This document shows, piece after piece, positions 8,689 to 17,835 of a DNA stretch of 64,000 nt; the stretch's first letter is position 1; each line of letters begins with the position of its first letter. The stretch comes from Aurantibacter_A sp039941195 (GTDB taxonomy: Bacteria > Bacteroidota > Bacteroidia > Flavobacteriales > Flavobacteriaceae). The notes beneath the pieces are model-generated. The model saw only the letters and a list, made by a program, of their open reading frames with translations. It was not told where the DNA came from and ran no database searches. The position numbers and the translations under genes are program-made. The stretch is from the NCBI RefSeq assembly GCF_039941195.1, contig NZ_JBDVFA010000027.1:1-64000 (forward strand). The letters are read 5' to 3'.

Positions 8689-10040
8689 ATTCTATGTTTT
8701 TATTAATTAGTTGCATTTTATTAGAAATAAGCCAACTTAATTATGTGCACCTCCTATTTTCAATATTCATTTTCCAACATGACTGATTTTGCGTGTATTT
8801 TAAATTAATCTAAAATCACCCATACAAGCGATGAATTCGTAAACCTTCAATTTAAAATTTTATGGGGGAGGTGTTTTCTGTTCTAAGTTCTGTAATTGCT
8901 TTCATTTAAGGTTACAGATTTCCTTAATTGGGTTTCATTTTTCTTGAGGTTTTAGTTGGTTCTTTTGGTCGTCAAATTTGTTTTCTAAAGTTAAACTAAA
9001 AAGAAATATTTTGTAAGACAAATCTTTGGTTGTTTACAGATTTTTTTGGTCGATAGTCGGTTTTTAGTTAGCAAAGAACAGTTAGCAATTATCAATTAAC
9101 AATGAACAAATAACAGTTGTCAATTAATAGTAAAAGGTAAATAGTAAAAAAGTTTAAGTAATATGCTGAGAGTGGAATGCGAAAAGTGAAAAGGGAAAAT
9201 GACGGATGACCGGTGACGAAAGCGTGAAGTTGAAAGTGATTATTTTGCTAAACGCTGAATGAGAAAAATTGAGAATCGAGATTTATAACGGGTATATAAT
9301 GTGTTATTAATCAAAAAAAGTGCTCGAATTTGATGATTATTCGAATTTTCTAAAAAGTAAAAATCCGTTCATTTTGACAAAAATTGACATTTCTTGCAAA
9401 AAAAATTTACGTACCATTTTTGTATAAACTTAGGCATGTAGGGATTTTCGATTTACGAGATAATTTTATACTTCTATTTTACACATTTGTGCAATCAAAT
9501 TCTGAATACATTTTGAATTATAACTTTTGTGGTTAGTTTACTGTTATATCTAGTTGCGAATTTTTTTATGCATTTTTTTTCTACCTAATTTTTAAAGAAT
9601 TCTGAGAATTTAATTTCCTAATGTAAAATCCTTTTTCTTTGTAAATTATTGTATTTCAATTTGTTACAAGCTTAAATTATTTTGACATTTATTTTATTTC
9701 TGATTGAAAGTGAAACTGAATTTTAATTTTTTGTTAGGAGTCACTTTTTAAAATTTCAGAATTCCATTGTACTACAACTCGATTTTTATCCACAACAATA
9801 CAAAACAGATTCTCCAATTTTTTTACTTCTTTTTCAACTTCTTTTTAGCGGGGAAATTTGCCTCATTTTTTAGGCTAATGAACTAAGAACTACGTGGTTC
9901 GAAAAATGTGCAAAATCGATGAATTACACTAAATGGCAATATAAAACGTTATCTATGAAATCTTTAGGTGATCGTAACCGATTTGGTATCTGAGAATTTA
10001 AAGTAAACCAATTAAATATTTTAAATTTAAAAAGTACAAA
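8689..10040. other. 1.35-kb gene-free, AT-rich region
   Basis: I find no convincing coding frame here on either strand. The DNA is strongly AT-rich with long T and A runs. At about 9070-9140 there are reiterated short words of the type CAATTA/AACA/GTAAA. At about 9160-9240 there is a purine-rich, GAAAG/TGAAA-type stretch. It must hold the promoters of the flanking divergent transcription units (the ABC-3C operon to the left, the histone-like gene to the right), but I could not place them. No inverted repeats or integrase remnants were seen. Confidence 0.6.
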
Positions 10041-10850
10041 ATGTCAAAAACGACTAAGACTGCCAAAAAGGCTCCTGCTAAAAAAGCTGCTCCTAAAAAA
10101 AGAGTTGTAGCTAAAAAAGCAGCACCAAAAAAAGTAGCCAAGAAAGCAGCTCCAAAAAAAGCGACTGCTAAGAAAGCTACCGCTAAAAAAGTAACTGCTA
10201 AAAAAGTAGTTCGTAAAGCAGCTCCTAAAAAGGCAGCGGCTAAAAAAGTAACTGCTAAGAAAGCTGCTCCAAAAAGAGCAACTGCAAAAAAGACTACTGC
10301 TAAGAAAGTAGTTAAAAAAGCAGCTCCAAAGAAAAGAGTTGTAGCTAAGAAAACTACAGCTAAAAAAGTAACTGCTAAGAAAGCTGCTCCAAAAAGAGCA
10401 ACTGCAAAAAAGACTACCGCTAAAAAAGTAGTTAAAAAAGCAGCTCCAAAGAAAAGAGTAGTAGCTAAAAAGACTACTGCTAAAAAAGTAGTTAAAAAAG
10501 CAGCTCCAAAGAAAAGAGTAGTAGCTAAGAAAACTACTGCTAAGAAAGTAACTGCTAAAAAAGCAGCTCCAAAAAGAGCAACTGCTAAAAAGACTACTGC
10601 TAAGAAGGTAGTTCGTAAAGCAGCTCCTAAGAAAAGAGTTGTAGCTAAGAAAACTACCGCTAAGAAAGTAGTTCGTAAAGCAGCTCCTAAAAAGGCAGCA
10701 GCTAAGAAAACTACAGCTAAGAAGGTAGTTCGTAAAGCGGCTCCTAAAAAGGTAGTAGCTAAAAAGACTACTGCTAAGAAAACTACTGGAAGAAAATCAA
10801 CCAAAGTAATGGTTGTTCGTAAAACTGGTGGTAGAAGAGCAAGAGCTTAA
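10041..10850 (+). CDS. Histone H1-like Lys/Ala-rich DNA-binding protein
   Basis: This 269-residue protein is built almost entirely of Lys, Ala, Thr, Val, Pro and Arg in a repeating pattern (AAPKKRVVAKKTTAKKV and variants). It has no recognisable globular domain and resembles the C-terminal tail of eukaryotic histone H1 and bacterial H1-like proteins. Very high basicity predicts sequence-independent DNA binding and chromosome compaction. The last 20 residues (MVVRKTGGRRARA) depart from the repeat. The strand was chosen because the sense frame is Lys/Ala-rich and starts at a clean ATG, whereas the opposite strand gives only a low-complexity Leu/Phe/Ala frame. It converges on groL across a shared terminator. 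Confidence 0.85.
   Translation: MSKTTKTAKKAPAKKAAPKKRVVAKKAAPKKVAKKAAPKKATAKKATAKKVTAKKVVRKAAPKKAAAKKVTAKKAAPKRATAKKTTAKKVVKKAAPKKRVVAKKTTAKKVTAKKAAPKRATAKKTTAKKVVKKAAPKKRVVAKKTTAKKVVKKAAPKKRVVAKKTTAKKVTAKKAAPKRATAKKTTAKKVVRKAAPKKRVVAKKTTAKKVVRKAAPKKAAAKKTTAKKVVRKAAPKKVVAKKTTAKKTTGRKSTKVMVVRKTGGRRARA
10261..10740 (+). repeat. 60-bp (20-codon) tandem repeat within the histone-like gene
   Basis: Successive 60-bp blocks starting at 10321, 10441, 10501 and 10621 begin CAGCTCC(A/T)AA and align along most of their length. The block at 10261 is nearly identical to that at 10381, giving a 120-bp higher-order unit. Differences are mainly AAA/AAG and other third-position swaps, so the peptide is better conserved than the DNA. 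Copy number could vary between strains by slippage or recombination. Confidence 0.8.
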
Positions 10851-10881
10851 TACAATAACTTCGTTCGCGAAGACCAAAAAT

Positions 10882-10916
10882 AAAACCGCCTTGATAATAC
10901 TATCAAGGCGGTTTTT
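10882..10916. terminator. Bidirectional terminator between histone-like gene and groL
   Basis: A perfect 11-bp stem (CCGCCTTGATA, 10886-10896, pairing with 10901-10911) has an ATAC loop and is flanked by AAAA on the left and TTTTT on the right. It can act on both strands and lies midway between the two convergent stop codons. Confidence 0.9.
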
Positions 10917-10944
10917 CTATTTATGCGTGTTTTCCGAAATCGGA

Positions 10945-12582
10945 TTACATCATACCTGGCATACCACCACCGTGAGCGTGACCGCCTGGAGCTGCAGGAG
11001 CTTCTTCTTTAATATCAATTAAAGCACATTCTGTAGTTAAGATCATACCAGCAACAGAAGCAGCATTTTCTAAAGCTACACGTGTTACTTTAGTTGGATC
11101 AATGATACCCGCTTTAAGCATGTCTACATACTTATCAGCTTTTGCATCGTAACCAAAATCACCTTTTCCTTCTTGTACTTTTGCGGCAACAACAGAACCT
11201 TCACCACCAGCATTTGCTACGATAGTACGTAAAGGAGCTTCGATTGCACGAGCAACAATTTGGATTCCAGTTTCTTCGTCTGCATTATCTGTAGCGATTT
11301 TTGAAAGTACTTTTTTAGCACGGATCAAAGCAACACCACCACCAGCAACAATACCTTCTTCAACAGCTGCACGCGTTGAGTGTAATGCATCATCAACTCT
11401 ATCTTTCTTCTCTTTCATTTCAACTTCTGAAGCAGCACCTACATAAAGTACAGCTACACCGCCAGCCAATTTAGCTAAACGCTCTTGAAGTTTTTCACGA
11501 TCGTAATCAGAAGTAGTCGTCTCAATCTGAGATTTAATCTGGTTTACACGAGCTTTAATGTCTTTCTTTACACCTTCACCGTTTACGATAGTTGTATTGT
11601 CTTTATCAACAGTTACACTACCTGCTGTACCTAACATATCTAAAGAAGCGTTTTCTAAAGAGAAACCTCTTTCTTCTGAAATTACAGTACCACCAGTTAA
11701 GATTGCGATGTCTTCTAACATTGCTTTTCTTCTGTCACCAAATCCTGGTGCTTTTACAGCAGCAATTTTTAATCCACCTCTTAATTTGTTTACTACTAAA
11801 GTAGCTAGTGCTTGACCATCTACATCTTCAGCAATAATTAATAAAGAACGACCGTTTTGAGCTACTGGCTCAAGAATTGGAAGTATCTCTTGTAAGTTCG
11901 AAATTTTCTTGTCGAACAATAAGATGTATGGATTCTCTAATTCAGTAATCATTTTGTCCGTATCCGTTACGAAGTACGGAGAAAGATAACCACGATCGAA
12001 TTGCATACCTTCAACAACATCTACATAGGTATCTGTTCCTTTTGCTTCTTCAACAGTAATTACACCTTCTTGACCAACTTTACCAAAAGCAACAGCGATT
12101 AAATCACCAATTGTTTCGTCGTTGTTTGCAGAGATTGAAGCTACTTGCTTAATTTTTTCTGAAGAATCACCTACTTTTTTAGATTGCTTTGCTAAATCAC
12201 CAACAATAGATTCAACAGCTTTGTCGATTCCTCTTTTTAAATCCATTGGATTTGCACCGGCTGCAACGTTTTTCAATCCTTCTCTTACGATAGATTGTGC
12301 TAAAACTGTTGCGGTAGTTGTACCATCACCAGCAAGATCATTGGTTTTAGAAGCAACTTCTTTTACCATTTGCGCACCCATATCTTCGATAGGATCTGCT
12401 AACTCAATCTCTTTTGCTACAGATACACCATCTTTAGTTACTGAAGGTGCTCCGAATGATTTACTAATGATAACATTTCTACCCTTTGGGCCTAATGTTA
12501 CTTTTACTGCATTTGCTAAAGCATCAACGCCTCTCTTGAGTCCGTCACGTGCTTCAATATCAAATTTAATATCCTTTGCCAT
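10945..12582 (-). CDS. groL: Chaperonin GroEL (60 kDa)
   Basis: This 545-residue protein is a full-length GroEL/Hsp60, the ring-forming ATP-dependent foldase of the cytoplasm. The ATP-binding region is seen near the N-terminus (VTLGPKGRNVII, and VAGDGTTTATVL in the form LAGDGTTTATVL at about 83-94). The GGGVALIRA motif is near residue 412, and the flexible Gly/Met tail ends GGGMPGMM. It is transcribed with groS, 26 bp upstream, and converges on the histone-like gene across a bidirectional terminator. No oddities in sequence. Confidence 0.98.
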   Translation of the reverse strand: MAKDIKFDIEARDGLKRGVDALANAVKVTLGPKGRNVIISKSFGAPSVTKDGVSVAKEIELADPIEDMGAQMVKEVASKTNDLAGDGTTTATVLAQSIVREGLKNVAAGANPMDLKRGIDKAVESIVGDLAKQSKKVGDSSEKIKQVASISANNDETIGDLIAVAFGKVGQEGVITVEEAKGTDTYVDVVEGMQFDRGYLSPYFVTDTDKMITELENPYILLFDKKISNLQEILPILEPVAQNGRSLLIIAEDVDGQALATLVVNKLRGGLKIAAVKAPGFGDRRKAMLEDIAILTGGTVISEERGFSLENASLDMLGTAGSVTVDKDNTTIVNGEGVKKDIKARVNQIKSQIETTTSDYDREKLQERLAKLAGGVAVLYVGAASEVEMKEKKDRVDDALHSTRAAVEEGIVAGGGVALIRAKKVLSKIATDNADEETGIQIVARAIEAPLRTIVANAGGEGSVVAAKVQEGKGDFGYDAKADKYVDMLKAGIIDPTKVTRVALENAASVAGMILTTECALIDIKEEAPAAPGGHAHGGGMPGMM

Positions 12583-12608
12583 AATAAAAAATGTTCTTTG
12601 TTAAGTTG

Positions 12609-12887
12609 TTAAACGATTGCTAGAATGTCACTTTCGCGCATCATTAGATAATCCGTTCCTTCTAGTTTAAGCTCGGTACCTGAGAATTTTCCGTAAAGTA
12701 CAGTGTCGCCCACTTTTACTGTTACTTCGTAATCTTTTGTACCAGGACCAACTGCAACAACTTTTCCTTTTTGAGGTTTTTCTTTTGCAGTATCAGGAAT
12801 GATGATACCAGATGCTGTTTTAGTTTCAGCTGCCATTGGCTGAACAAGTACTCTGTCAGCAAGTGGCTTAATGTTAACTTTGGCCAT
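12609..12887 (-). CDS. groS: Co-chaperonin GroES (10 kDa)
   Basis: This 92-residue protein is the lid of the GroEL chamber. Its start (IKPLADRVLVQP), mobile-loop region (ETKTASGIIIPDTAKEKPQ) and end (ESDILAIV) are standard. It is the first gene of the groSL operon. The leader carries a sequence resembling a sigma-54 promoter, and I see no CIRCE element. Length is normal for the family. Confidence 0.98.
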   Translation of the reverse strand: MAKVNIKPLADRVLVQPMAAETKTASGIIIPDTAKEKPQKGKVVAVGPGTKDYEVTVKVGDTVLYGKFSGTELKLEGTDYLMMRESDILAIV

Positions 12888-12929
12888 ATTTTCTAGTTTT
12901 TAATAAATTTTTAGGTTCTGGCTATAATA

Positions 12930-12945
12930 GGCAGAAATTGTGCCA
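12930..12945 (-). promoter_or_regulatory. Candidate sigma-54 (-24/-12) promoter upstream of groS
   Basis: The minus strand reads TGGCACAATTTCTGCC. It has a perfect TGGCAC -24 box and GC at the -12 position, with exactly 10 nt between the GG and GC dinucleotides as RpoN requires; the -12 box is CTGC rather than TTGC. The predicted transcription start would be about 30 nt before the groS ATG. No TAnnTTTG box is visible in the same leader. This is a pattern match only. Confidence 0.45.
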
Positions 12946-12974
12946 GTGCTTAAAAACTGACATATTGTAAATCA

Positions 12975-13006
12975 AAAATGCCAGCTTGTCATTAAGCTGG
13001 CATTTT
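12975..13006 (-). terminator. Terminator downstream of secG
   Basis: A perfect 13-bp stem (AAAATGCCAGCTT / AAGCTGGCATTTT) has a 6-nt loop and lies 65 bp after the secG stop and before the groS leader. It separates the secG-side operon from groSL, implying that groSL has its own promoter. Confidence 0.85.
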
Positions 13007-13070
13007 CTTGTCATGTATATTGTAAACGGAAGTTCTTAAAGGCTTAGTGGCACTTTATGAAGTCCGATTT

Positions 13071-13448
13071 TTATAAGCTGTCAGTTGGATCTACACCTTC
13101 TGTAGCTGGTGCAGTTACTGGCGCAGATTCTGGAATTGACTCTGGAATAGATTCCGGTATTGTTGTTTCAATATCGTCACCATCTAATAATTTAGAATCT
13201 GTTGTTCCGAAATCGCCTTTTAATGCAACATTAGAAGCAAGAATTAATACAATAACTAATATTGCTAATGTCCACGTACTTTTATCTAAAAAGTCGCCTG
13301 TTTTCTTTACACCGCCTACTACTTGGCTGCCGCCACCACCAAAAGATGATGATAAGCCGCCTCCCTTAGGATTTTGTACCATAATGACCAAAACCAATAG
13401 GAAACATACGATGATGATAAGAATCAAAAATATATTAAAAGTACCCAT
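13071..13448 (-). CDS. secG: Protein translocase subunit SecG
   Basis: This 125-residue inner-membrane protein has two hydrophobic helices (about residues 5-25 and 57-76) joined by a Gly-rich cytoplasmic loop with the SecG signature QNPKGGGLSSSFGGG. It assists SecYE in Sec export. The C-terminal tail is a low-complexity extension with three IPES repeats, longer than in E. coli SecG. It is the last gene of the miaB / regulator / lptE / TPR / secG series and is followed by a strong terminator. Confidence 0.93.
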   Translation of the reverse strand: MGTFNIFLILIIIVCFLLVLVIMVQNPKGGGLSSSFGGGGSQVVGGVKKTGDFLDKSTWTLAILVIVLILASNVALKGDFGTTDSKLLDGDDIETTIPESIPESIPESAPVTAPATEGVDPTDSL

Positions 13449-13453
13449 TCTAA

Positions 13454-14347
13454 CTACTTATTTTCTTGTTGCAATTTCTTTACTGCCCGAATTCGGTCTG
13501 CAAAGAAACCACTTTTTTCCGGATATTTCAAACTTAATATTTTGTAGGCCTGTATGGCGTTCTTGTACTTTTTTTGCTCCAAATACACACGCGCTAAAGT
13601 CTCTGTCATTAGTTCGTTTTTATCGATTTGAACAGAGTCTTGAATATTTACCGTCTTTACATTATCAGTAGGGGTAATTTTTGGCTTGTCTTCTAAGAAT
13701 TTATCGATTAAATGCGATTGCTTAGTTTTTGGTAATTCTTCTGCTATCGGGAACTCAATAGCTTCAATTTCAGTAGATTCCACTGCGTTTGGTGCGGTTT
13801 TAGTTGTGTCGATAGCTTTTAACGTAGTTACCTGTAGCCACTCAGAAAACGAATGCCGTTCTTTTTTTGTGAACTTTAAAGGTTCGCCTATTTGTAATTT
13901 TTTCTCTGCTTCTTTTTTCGATTCGAAGATTTTGGGGTCTAAAATGTCATCTGCATCTTTTAGATTGCGCGGTAATGGCGCATCTTCCGACGGTTCAATA
14001 ATATTTTCAACTTCTTTTTTCTCTGGAATAATTTCTTCTTCAATAACATCAGTTTCTACCAAGGGGGTAGTTCTTCCAGATATTGTATCGGCAATACTAT
14101 TCTGAATAAAATCTTTTGAAGTGATAAAATCGAATAAAATATCGCGATCGGCAGTATGGGCCGCAGTTACCTTTAAAGCGTCGTTGTATTTGTAACTGTT
14201 ATTGTTTTTTAATCCCTTTAAATGAAGGGCATGAGCTGCCTGGAAATACGGATAGGTTGAAAGTACTTCATCCAATTCTTTGGTCGATTCGGGTGAAATC
14301 GCCTTCCCTGGATGTTGTAGTAGATATGAAAAATCTTGTACGTTCAT
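13454..14347 (-). CDS. Conserved TPR-like protein of unknown function
   Basis: This 297-residue protein starts MNVQDFSYLLQHPGKAIS without a signal peptide. It has helical repeats at the N-terminus (about 15-95, YPYFQAAHALHLKGL) and a TPR-like pair at the C-terminus (about 245-290, ARVYLEQKKYKNAIQAYKIL). An acidic, low-complexity middle lies between them. It sits between lptE and secG, 5 bp from secG, a position I recall as conserved in Flavobacteriaceae. The context suggests an envelope- or export-related adaptor role, but no function can be assigned from sequence. Confidence 0.75.
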   Translation of the reverse strand: MNVQDFSYLLQHPGKAISPESTKELDEVLSTYPYFQAAHALHLKGLKNNNSYKYNDALKVTAAHTADRDILFDFITSKDFIQNSIADTISGRTTPLVETDVIEEEIIPEKKEVENIIEPSEDAPLPRNLKDADDILDPKIFESKKEAEKKLQIGEPLKFTKKERHSFSEWLQVTTLKAIDTTKTAPNAVESTEIEAIEFPIAEELPKTKQSHLIDKFLEDKPKITPTDNVKTVNIQDSVQIDKNELMTETLARVYLEQKKYKNAIQAYKILSLKYPEKSGFFADRIRAVKKLQQENK

Positions 14348-14453
14348 GTATTGAAAGTAACTAGTAATTGGTACAAAATAAATAGTTTTTACTAAAAGTC
14401 AAAAGTCAATTGTTCTATTAAAAATTTTAGCTTCAACAACCATCAACTAATCG

Positions 14454-15014
14454 CTACCAATCAGCTAGCGAGGCATTATAAATATCTTGTGTTATACGTT
14501 CAAAAATAACTTCATGTGCTTCGGCCTGTATTGACGGTAAATTTGATGTTGCTGGAAAATCATAGAAAAACGAAAAACGTTGGTCAAAATCAGCATCCTC
14601 TTTTGTTCTATTGTAGAACCTAACTTTTACTGCCATTGAAAGTCGTTGCTGTGCAGCGGTCTGATCAGCAGTTGCCGTCATCGGTGACACACGATATTCC
14701 ATTATTTCACCTTCGTAGCGTAAATCGGAATCCGCAGAATTGGTTAAATCTAAACTACTCTGATTTAATATACGATCTTGTAATGCCAAGGTAAAATCTC
14801 TTGCAAGGGTTGGCTCAAATGTAGAACCCGGATTCTGAGTTGCAAAATTCTGAAAATTTGGAATTTGAAAAGTTTCGGCCGTACCAATGTTACCACCCGT
14901 AAAATTGTAAATACCACACCCACTTAATATTGAAGTGGAAATAAGTAGTATCAGTATACCGAAAGCTCGTTGTAAATTCACAATATTTATTTTCAAATTA
15001 TATTTTTCTAACAC
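14454..15014 (-). CDS. lptE: LptE-family LPS-assembly lipoprotein
   Basis: This 186-residue protein has a leader ending in a lipobox (ILSGCGIYNF) and a body matching the short Bacteroidota LptE family: the GIYNFTGG start, a LARDFTLALQDRIL helix, and a conserved C-terminal helix (AHEVIFERITQDIYNASLADW region). LptE plugs the LptD barrel that places lipopolysaccharide in the outer membrane. The gene begins 1 bp after the sigma-54 regulator gene ends, so they are co-transcribed. An internal Met nearer the hydrophobic leader is not obvious, so the longer N-terminus is kept. Confidence 0.85.
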   Translation of the reverse strand: MLEKYNLKINIVNLQRAFGILILLISTSILSGCGIYNFTGGNIGTAETFQIPNFQNFATQNPGSTFEPTLARDFTLALQDRILNQSSLDLTNSADSDLRYEGEIMEYRVSPMTATADQTAAQQRLSMAVKVRFYNRTKEDADFDQRFSFFYDFPATSNLPSIQAEAHEVIFERITQDIYNASLADW

Positions 15015-15015
15015 C

Positions 15016-16293
15016 TTATAAATCGTACTGCTTAATTTTTCTGTACAGTGTACGTTCTGAAATTCCTAATTCGGCTGCTGCTGCCTTTCGCTTTCCTCGA
15101 TTGCGTTCCAGCGATTTTTTAATCAGTTCAATTTCTTTGTCCTGTAAAGATAAGGTTTCCTCTTCTTCAATTTCTTCGGCGAAATGATAGCGGTCGTCTT
15201 GCGGTTGGTGTTGAATAAACGCTTGCTCCTCCACAGGTTGTGGTAATTGCAGAACTTCTAATGAAGATTGGTCTTCTTCGACATCTTCAATATCCTTTTC
15301 GTTGGTACCGTAAATTTTATTAATTAGCGATTCGTTTTCTTCTTGTACTTTTTCGGTATCGTTATTTTTTAATAAAGAAAGGGTGAGTTTTTTTAAATCG
15401 TTTAAGTCACCTTTCATATCAAAAAGCACTTTGTATAGAATTTCGCGTTCGTTACTAAAGTCGCTTTCTTTTTTATCTTGTCCGATAACAGCAGGTAAAT
15501 TTGTGCTGCTGGAACTTGGTAAATAACTATTAAGCGTAATTACAGAAATACTTCTGCCTTCTTCTAGAACAGAAATCTGTTCCGCAATATTTCGCAATTG
15601 ACGGATGTTACCAGGCCATCTATATTTTAATAATAATTGAACAGCTTCGTCTTCTAATCGTATGGTTGGCATTTTATATTTTTTGCCAAAATCAGATGCA
15701 AATTTGCGAAACAATAAATGTATGTCGTCCTTTCTATCGCGTAACGGTGGAATTCCTATTTCTACAGTGCTTAACCTGTAATATAAATCTTCACGAAATT
15801 TTTCCTTTTTTATCGCATCGAACATATTCACATTGGTAGCAGCAACAATACGTACGTCTGTTTTCTGTACTTGAGAGGATCCTACTTTTAAAAATTCTCC
15901 GTTTTCTAAAACACGTAACAATCGCACTTGTGTTGTTAGCGGTAATTCGCCAACTTCATCTAAAAAAATAGTACCACCATCAGCAACCTCAAAATAACCA
16001 CTACGGGTTTGCGTAGCTCCTGTAAATGCTCCTTTTTCATGACCAAAAAGTTCACTGTCGATAGTGCCTTCCGGTATAGCGCCACAGTTTACTGCAATAT
16101 ATTTTGCATGTTTGCGATGCGAGAGCGAATGAATAATTTTTGGAATAGATTCTTTACCAACACCACTTTCACCTGTTACTAAAACAGATATGTCTGTAGG
16201 TGCTACCTGAATCGCTTTTTGTAGCGCACGATTTAGTTTTTCATCGTTACCGATGATTTCAAATCGTTGTTTTATAGCTTGTACGTTATCCAT
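15016..16293 (-). CDS. Sigma-54-dependent transcriptional activator (no receiver domain)
   Basis: This 425-residue protein starts almost at once with the AAA+ domain: Walker A GESGVGKES near residue 40, the sigma-54-contacting loop GAFTGA near 90, Walker B GGTIFLDEVGEL near 107, and the WPGNIRQLRN sensor region. It ends in a Fis-type helix-turn-helix (RKAAAAELGISERTLYRKIK). There is no N-terminal phosphoreceiver or GAF domain, so activity must be controlled otherwise. An acidic low-complexity stretch (about 310-385) separates the AAA+ domain from the HTH. It is followed immediately by lptE, TPR gene and secG, and a sigma-54-like promoter lies before groS in the same neighbourhood. Confidence 0.95.
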   Translation of the reverse strand: MDNVQAIKQRFEIIGNDEKLNRALQKAIQVAPTDISVLVTGESGVGKESIPKIIHSLSHRKHAKYIAVNCGAIPEGTIDSELFGHEKGAFTGATQTRSGYFEVADGGTIFLDEVGELPLTTQVRLLRVLENGEFLKVGSSQVQKTDVRIVAATNVNMFDAIKKEKFREDLYYRLSTVEIGIPPLRDRKDDIHLLFRKFASDFGKKYKMPTIRLEDEAVQLLLKYRWPGNIRQLRNIAEQISVLEEGRSISVITLNSYLPSSSSTNLPAVIGQDKKESDFSNEREILYKVLFDMKGDLNDLKKLTLSLLKNNDTEKVQEENESLINKIYGTNEKDIEDVEEDQSSLEVLQLPQPVEEQAFIQHQPQDDRYHFAEEIEEEETLSLQDKEIELIKKSLERNRGKRKAAAAELGISERTLYRKIKQYDL

Positions 16294-16355
16294 TAATTAG
16301 TTTCTATTTTGGAGATTCTCATCGTAATTAATTACTGATAGAATCGCTAGCATTA

Positions 16356-17801
16356 TTAATTGTTATGGCTTAATCCTACTGCTTTGCCTATTAATGTAGC
16401 CGAGGTGCATTCTTCCATTTTCACATTTACAAAATCTCCTATTTTGTAATTTTCTTTAGGAAAAACCGCCACCGTATTGTGCTCGTTTCTACCCATCCAG
16501 TGGTTCTCATTCTTTTTTGAAGTTCCTTCAATAAGTATTTCTTGAGTTTTACCTAAATGCTCAGTAGTGCGTAGTTTACAATGTTCGCGCTGAACCGCAA
16601 TTACTTCTGCTAATCTTCTTTTTTTAACAGCTAAGGGTACATCATCTTCTAATTTTCTAGCAGCTGCTGTACCTGGCCTTTCAGAATAGGCATACATATA
16701 TCCGAAATCATATTTTACATATTCCATTAGGGATAAGGTATCTTGATGGTCTTCTTCCGTTTCGGTCGGGAAACCAGTTATCATGTCCTGAGAAATAGAA
16801 CAATTCGGAATTATCTTTCGAATGTTATCTATCAATTCAAAATACTCCTCGCGTGTGTGCAATCGATTCATTTCTTTTAAAACACGGTTGCTTCCACTTT
16901 GTACCGGTAAATGAATGTAATTACAGATATTCTCATATTTTGCCATCATATGAATAACATCCAAGGTCATATCCTGCGGATTAGAAGTTGAAAAGCGTAT
17001 GCGCATTTTAGGTTGTGCAAGTGCCGACATTTCTAACAGTTTAGAAAAATCAACAGCTGTAGCTTTTTGCATGTCTGACGCATTGATAAAATCTTTTTTC
17101 AATCCACCGCCATACCACAAATAGCTATCTACATTCTGACCTAAAAGTGTAATTTCTTTGTAACCTCTTTCGGCTAAATCGTTTATTTCTTCTAAAATTG
17201 ATTGCGGGTCTCTACTGCGTTCGCGGCCTCTAGTAAATGGTACTACACAAAAAGTACACATGTTATCGCATCCTCTAGTAATGGAAACAAAAGCATTTAC
17301 GCCATTGGTGTTTAAACGAACAGGAGCAACATCGCCATAAGTTTCTTCTTTCGAAAGAATCACATTAACCGCATCGCGACCTTCATCAATTTCTTGTATT
17401 AAATTAGGTAGGTCTTTATAGGCATCGGGGCCTACTACCATATCTACTATTTTTTCCTCTTCAAGAAATTTACTTTTCAAACGCTCGGCCATGCAACCTA
17501 AAACGCCCACTTTCATATGGGGTCTCGATTTTTTGATAGCATTGAATTTCTCAAGACGCTTGCGTACCGTTAATTCCGCTTTTTCACGGATAGAACAGGT
17601 GTTTACCAAAACTAAATCGGCATCTTCTAAGGTGTCGGTAGTATTAAATCCTTCTTTCGATAATATGGATGCAACAATTTCACTATCAGAAAAATTCATA
17701 GCACAGCCATAGCTTTCTATGTATAGCTTACGACCATTAGCATTTTTGTTTTCTATTGCCAAGGTTGTTCCTTGCACCGATTCGTCTATAATTTTCTCCA
17801 T
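16356..17801 (-). CDS. miaB: tRNA-2-methylthio-N6-dimethylallyladenosine synthase MiaB
   Basis: This 481-residue radical-SAM methylthiotransferase modifies A37 of tRNAs reading UNN codons. The N-terminal UPF0004 domain has its three cysteines (YGCAMNFSDSE, NTCSIREKAE, LGCMAERL). The radical-SAM motif CDNMCTFC is near residue 175, and a TRAM domain closes the protein. Length and order are standard. It is the first gene of the minus-strand run and has its own promoter-like element 28-60 bp upstream. Confidence 0.97.
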   Translation of the reverse strand: MEKIIDESVQGTTLAIENKNANGRKLYIESYGCAMNFSDSEIVASILSKEGFNTTDTLEDADLVLVNTCSIREKAELTVRKRLEKFNAIKKSRPHMKVGVLGCMAERLKSKFLEEEKIVDMVVGPDAYKDLPNLIQEIDEGRDAVNVILSKEETYGDVAPVRLNTNGVNAFVSITRGCDNMCTFCVVPFTRGRERSRDPQSILEEINDLAERGYKEITLLGQNVDSYLWYGGGLKKDFINASDMQKATAVDFSKLLEMSALAQPKMRIRFSTSNPQDMTLDVIHMMAKYENICNYIHLPVQSGSNRVLKEMNRLHTREEYFELIDNIRKIIPNCSISQDMITGFPTETEEDHQDTLSLMEYVKYDFGYMYAYSERPGTAAARKLEDDVPLAVKKRRLAEVIAVQREHCKLRTTEHLGKTQEILIEGTSKKNENHWMGRNEHNTVAVFPKENYKIGDFVNVKMEECTSATLIGKAVGLSHNN

Positions 17802-17835
17802 CTATTAAAATATGCGTACCCGAAAATAGGGTCTG

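Noticed and set aside
5482..8750. Attachment-site direct repeats or integrase flanking the ABC-3C island
   Set aside because: None found by eye; the island call rests on composition and gene content only.
9998..10804. 268-codon minus-strand frame opposite the histone-like gene
   Set aside because: It is the low-complexity Leu/Phe/Ala mirror of the Lys/Ala repeat; composition and lack of a sensible start favour the plus-strand gene.
12888..12974. CIRCE-like element upstream of groS
   Set aside because: TTAAGCACTGG faintly resembles a half site, but the matching inverted half is absent.
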